Shown: positions 63,029-64,000 of the stretch, one piece after another
Position numbering within the stretch: position 1 is the stretch's first letter
How the letters are laid out: each line of letters begins with the position of its first letter
Assembly: GCA_963819175.1 (NCBI GenBank)
Contig: CAWFVJ010000013.1
Coordinates: forward strand, 588,243-652,242
Source: CAWBRT01 sp963819175
GTDB taxonomy: Bacteria > Acidobacteriota > Terriglobia > Terriglobales > Acidobacteriaceae
Length of the DNA stretch: 64,000 bases
Reading direction: 5' to 3'
Made by a program: the position numbers and the translations under genes
Notes under the pieces: generated by a model
What the model was told of the DNA's origin: nothing
What the model saw: the letters and a program-made list of their open reading frames with translations, nothing else
The model's database searches: none

Positions 63029-63210
63029 GTGCCCCAGGTTCCGCGCCGCCAATGAAATCTTTTGAGACAACCCGCGCAGCTTGGCAGGCTGTACCGCCTG
63101 TAGCAAAACGCTTTTTCGTCAGTTCCGGCGCTAACCTGGGGAAGTTCTCTCTGCCGTGAAAAGCCGACGAAACTACCCACGTTAGCCGACAGCAGGCGAA
63201 CGTGGGGCAT
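63029..63210. repeat. Two further family-2 type palindromes, one with an 85-95-nt loop
   Basis: Arms CCCCAGGTT (63032-63040) and AACCTGGGG (63133-63141) are separated by about 92 nt, unlike other copies with short loops. A reverse-orientation unit CCCACGTTAGCC...GGCGAACGTGGGG follows at 63174-63210. Confidence 0.5.
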
Positions 63211-63256
63211 CAGCGGTTTCTTTCTTCGACCAATGCAACTGCTCCGCGAACCGGTA

Positions 63257-63658
63257 TTACTTACCTGCGACGGCTGCCTTCTTGTGCCGCATGAACGTGT
63301 GTGGTGGATGACAGGTCACACACGTCTTGCGTTTCATGAATGGATCAGACTTCAGTTGTGCCACCTGCTCGGCGTGACAGGGGGCGCATACGCTCAACGC
63401 CGGCGTGGCCGCGACGCTCTGTGCTGTGATCTCGCCGTGGCACACGGTGCATTGGACATCATTGGTGCCATGCGGGCTGCCTTTCCATTGGGCATACGTC
63501 ATCTGGTGGCAGCTAGAACAGGTTTTCCCGGCTGGAATCGTCTGATGGTGCTCCTGAATGCCATGAGCCTTCTGAGCAATGGCTGGTTGGACGGCAGCAA
63601 CCAAAACGAGAAGAACGAGCAGGGCAGAACTGAACAAAAATGCGCGGAGAGTGTTCAT
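63257..63658 (-). CDS. Periplasmic tetraheme cytochrome c
   Basis: Secreted cytochrome of 133 residues with signal peptide (FLFSSALLVLLVLVAAVQPAIA) and four CxxCH heme sites: CSSCH, CTVCH, CAPCH and CVTCH. The spacing (SCHQMTYAQWKGSPHG first) resembles NrfH/NapC-like or small tetraheme carriers but without a membrane anchor after cleavage. It starts at ATG 63658 with GAGGAG upstream. It is transcribed alone. Partners are unknown; multiheme carriers of this kind often serve anaerobic respiration. Confidence 0.85.
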   Translation of the reverse strand: MNTLRAFLFSSALLVLLVLVAAVQPAIAQKAHGIQEHHQTIPAGKTCSSCHQMTYAQWKGSPHGTNDVQCTVCHGEITAQSVAATPALSVCAPCHAEQVAQLKSDPFMKRKTCVTCHPPHTFMRHKKAAVAGK

Positions 63659-64000
63659 GGGCAGAATCTCCTCAGAAGATCATGCAGCATCGGAGCGGTG
63701 ATTGCCGCCGAACTGTGCTGCAGACTATAACCTGAGTTTCTTAATGGATCAATAGAATTTGGGGCACTCGGGGCACCGTGCGGGATGAATTTCGCCGCCT
63801 TGGGCTGCTTTGAATGCACAGAAATTTTCCTAGGCTTCGCCATCTTGCGGGGGCAGGAACAGCAAATAGCTGTCGTAATCAGGCGTTATCACTTGTTTGC
63901 CCAAAGCCACGATGAGGCAGCTTCATCCTGAGGCGTTGCGCACGCAGGTATCATTCCGCTCTTGTTAGAGCGAAACGTCGGAAGCTCATAGGTATCTAGC

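Noticed and set aside
63655..63843. 62-residue open frame overlapping the tetraheme cytochrome start by 4 bp
   Set aside because: No family, no clear ribosome site and low-complexity composition; the overlap alone is not enough.

Overview
The window is a chromosomal (probably metagenome-derived) segment that most resembles Acidobacteriota, of the kind known to carry dissimilatory sulfite reductase genes. The indications are a GC-rich coding style, a full dsr gene set of the sulfate/sulfite-reducer type, secreted phosphoesterase and zinc-ribbon proteins of types common in that phylum, and abundant short palindromic repeats. This assignment is an inference; no rRNA gene is present to confirm it.

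Region 1 (1-4.9 kb): a LysR regulator, an ECF sigma/anti-sigma pair, a Tat-exported metallophosphoesterase, a CuA-like cupredoxin, a lipoprotein cytochrome c and MsrB. Region 2 (5.0-24.3 kb, almost all on the minus strand) is the core of the window: dsrA-dsrB-dsrL-dsrC-(RsbRD-like)-dsrM-dsrK-dsrJ-dsrO-dsrP. It ends at a strong terminator and is followed by a YeiH-type transporter with a 52-residue membrane protein. A second group follows: a CobA (siroheme pathway) protein fused to a methyltransferase-like domain, a DsrD candidate, dsrN, and a second dsrM/dsrK-like pair. A CysL-like LysR gene faces dsrA. Together these would make siroheme sulfite reductase, load sulfur on DsrC as a trisulfide and couple its reduction to the membrane quinone pool through DsrMKJOP. 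No sat, apr or qmo genes are in the window. Region 3 (24.3-29.1 kb): two L,D-transpeptidases, an SDR and a histidinol-dehydrogenase-family protein that looks like sulfopropanediol dehydrogenase (HpsN), a possible source of sulfonate carbon and sulfite.

Region 4 (29.1-64 kb) is housekeeping sequence scattered with repeats: an IS110/IS1111-type element, B12-dependent ribonucleotide reductase with NrdR-like boxes, uppS-cdsA-dxr-rseP, ispG, recX, an AlkA-type glycosylase, lpxB, a MidA-type methyltransferase, an M1-like protein without its zinc motif, an ABC exporter, an MFS/cupin/CaiB/MenB-like group, a secreted phosphoesterase and a tetraheme cytochrome. Three families of palindromic repeats occur only in this part. 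One family forms a perfect 36-bp inverted repeat around a GIY-YIG nuclease gene (40645-41004), a candidate mobile element. Two families have entered coding sequences: in frame in the ABC exporter and in the methyltransferase, where a second copy brings a stop codon.

At least 16 apparent one-base frameshifts and one in-frame stop interrupt otherwise well-conserved genes, often at short homopolymers. Uncorrected consensus errors are the simplest explanation, so broken genes are described as single loci.
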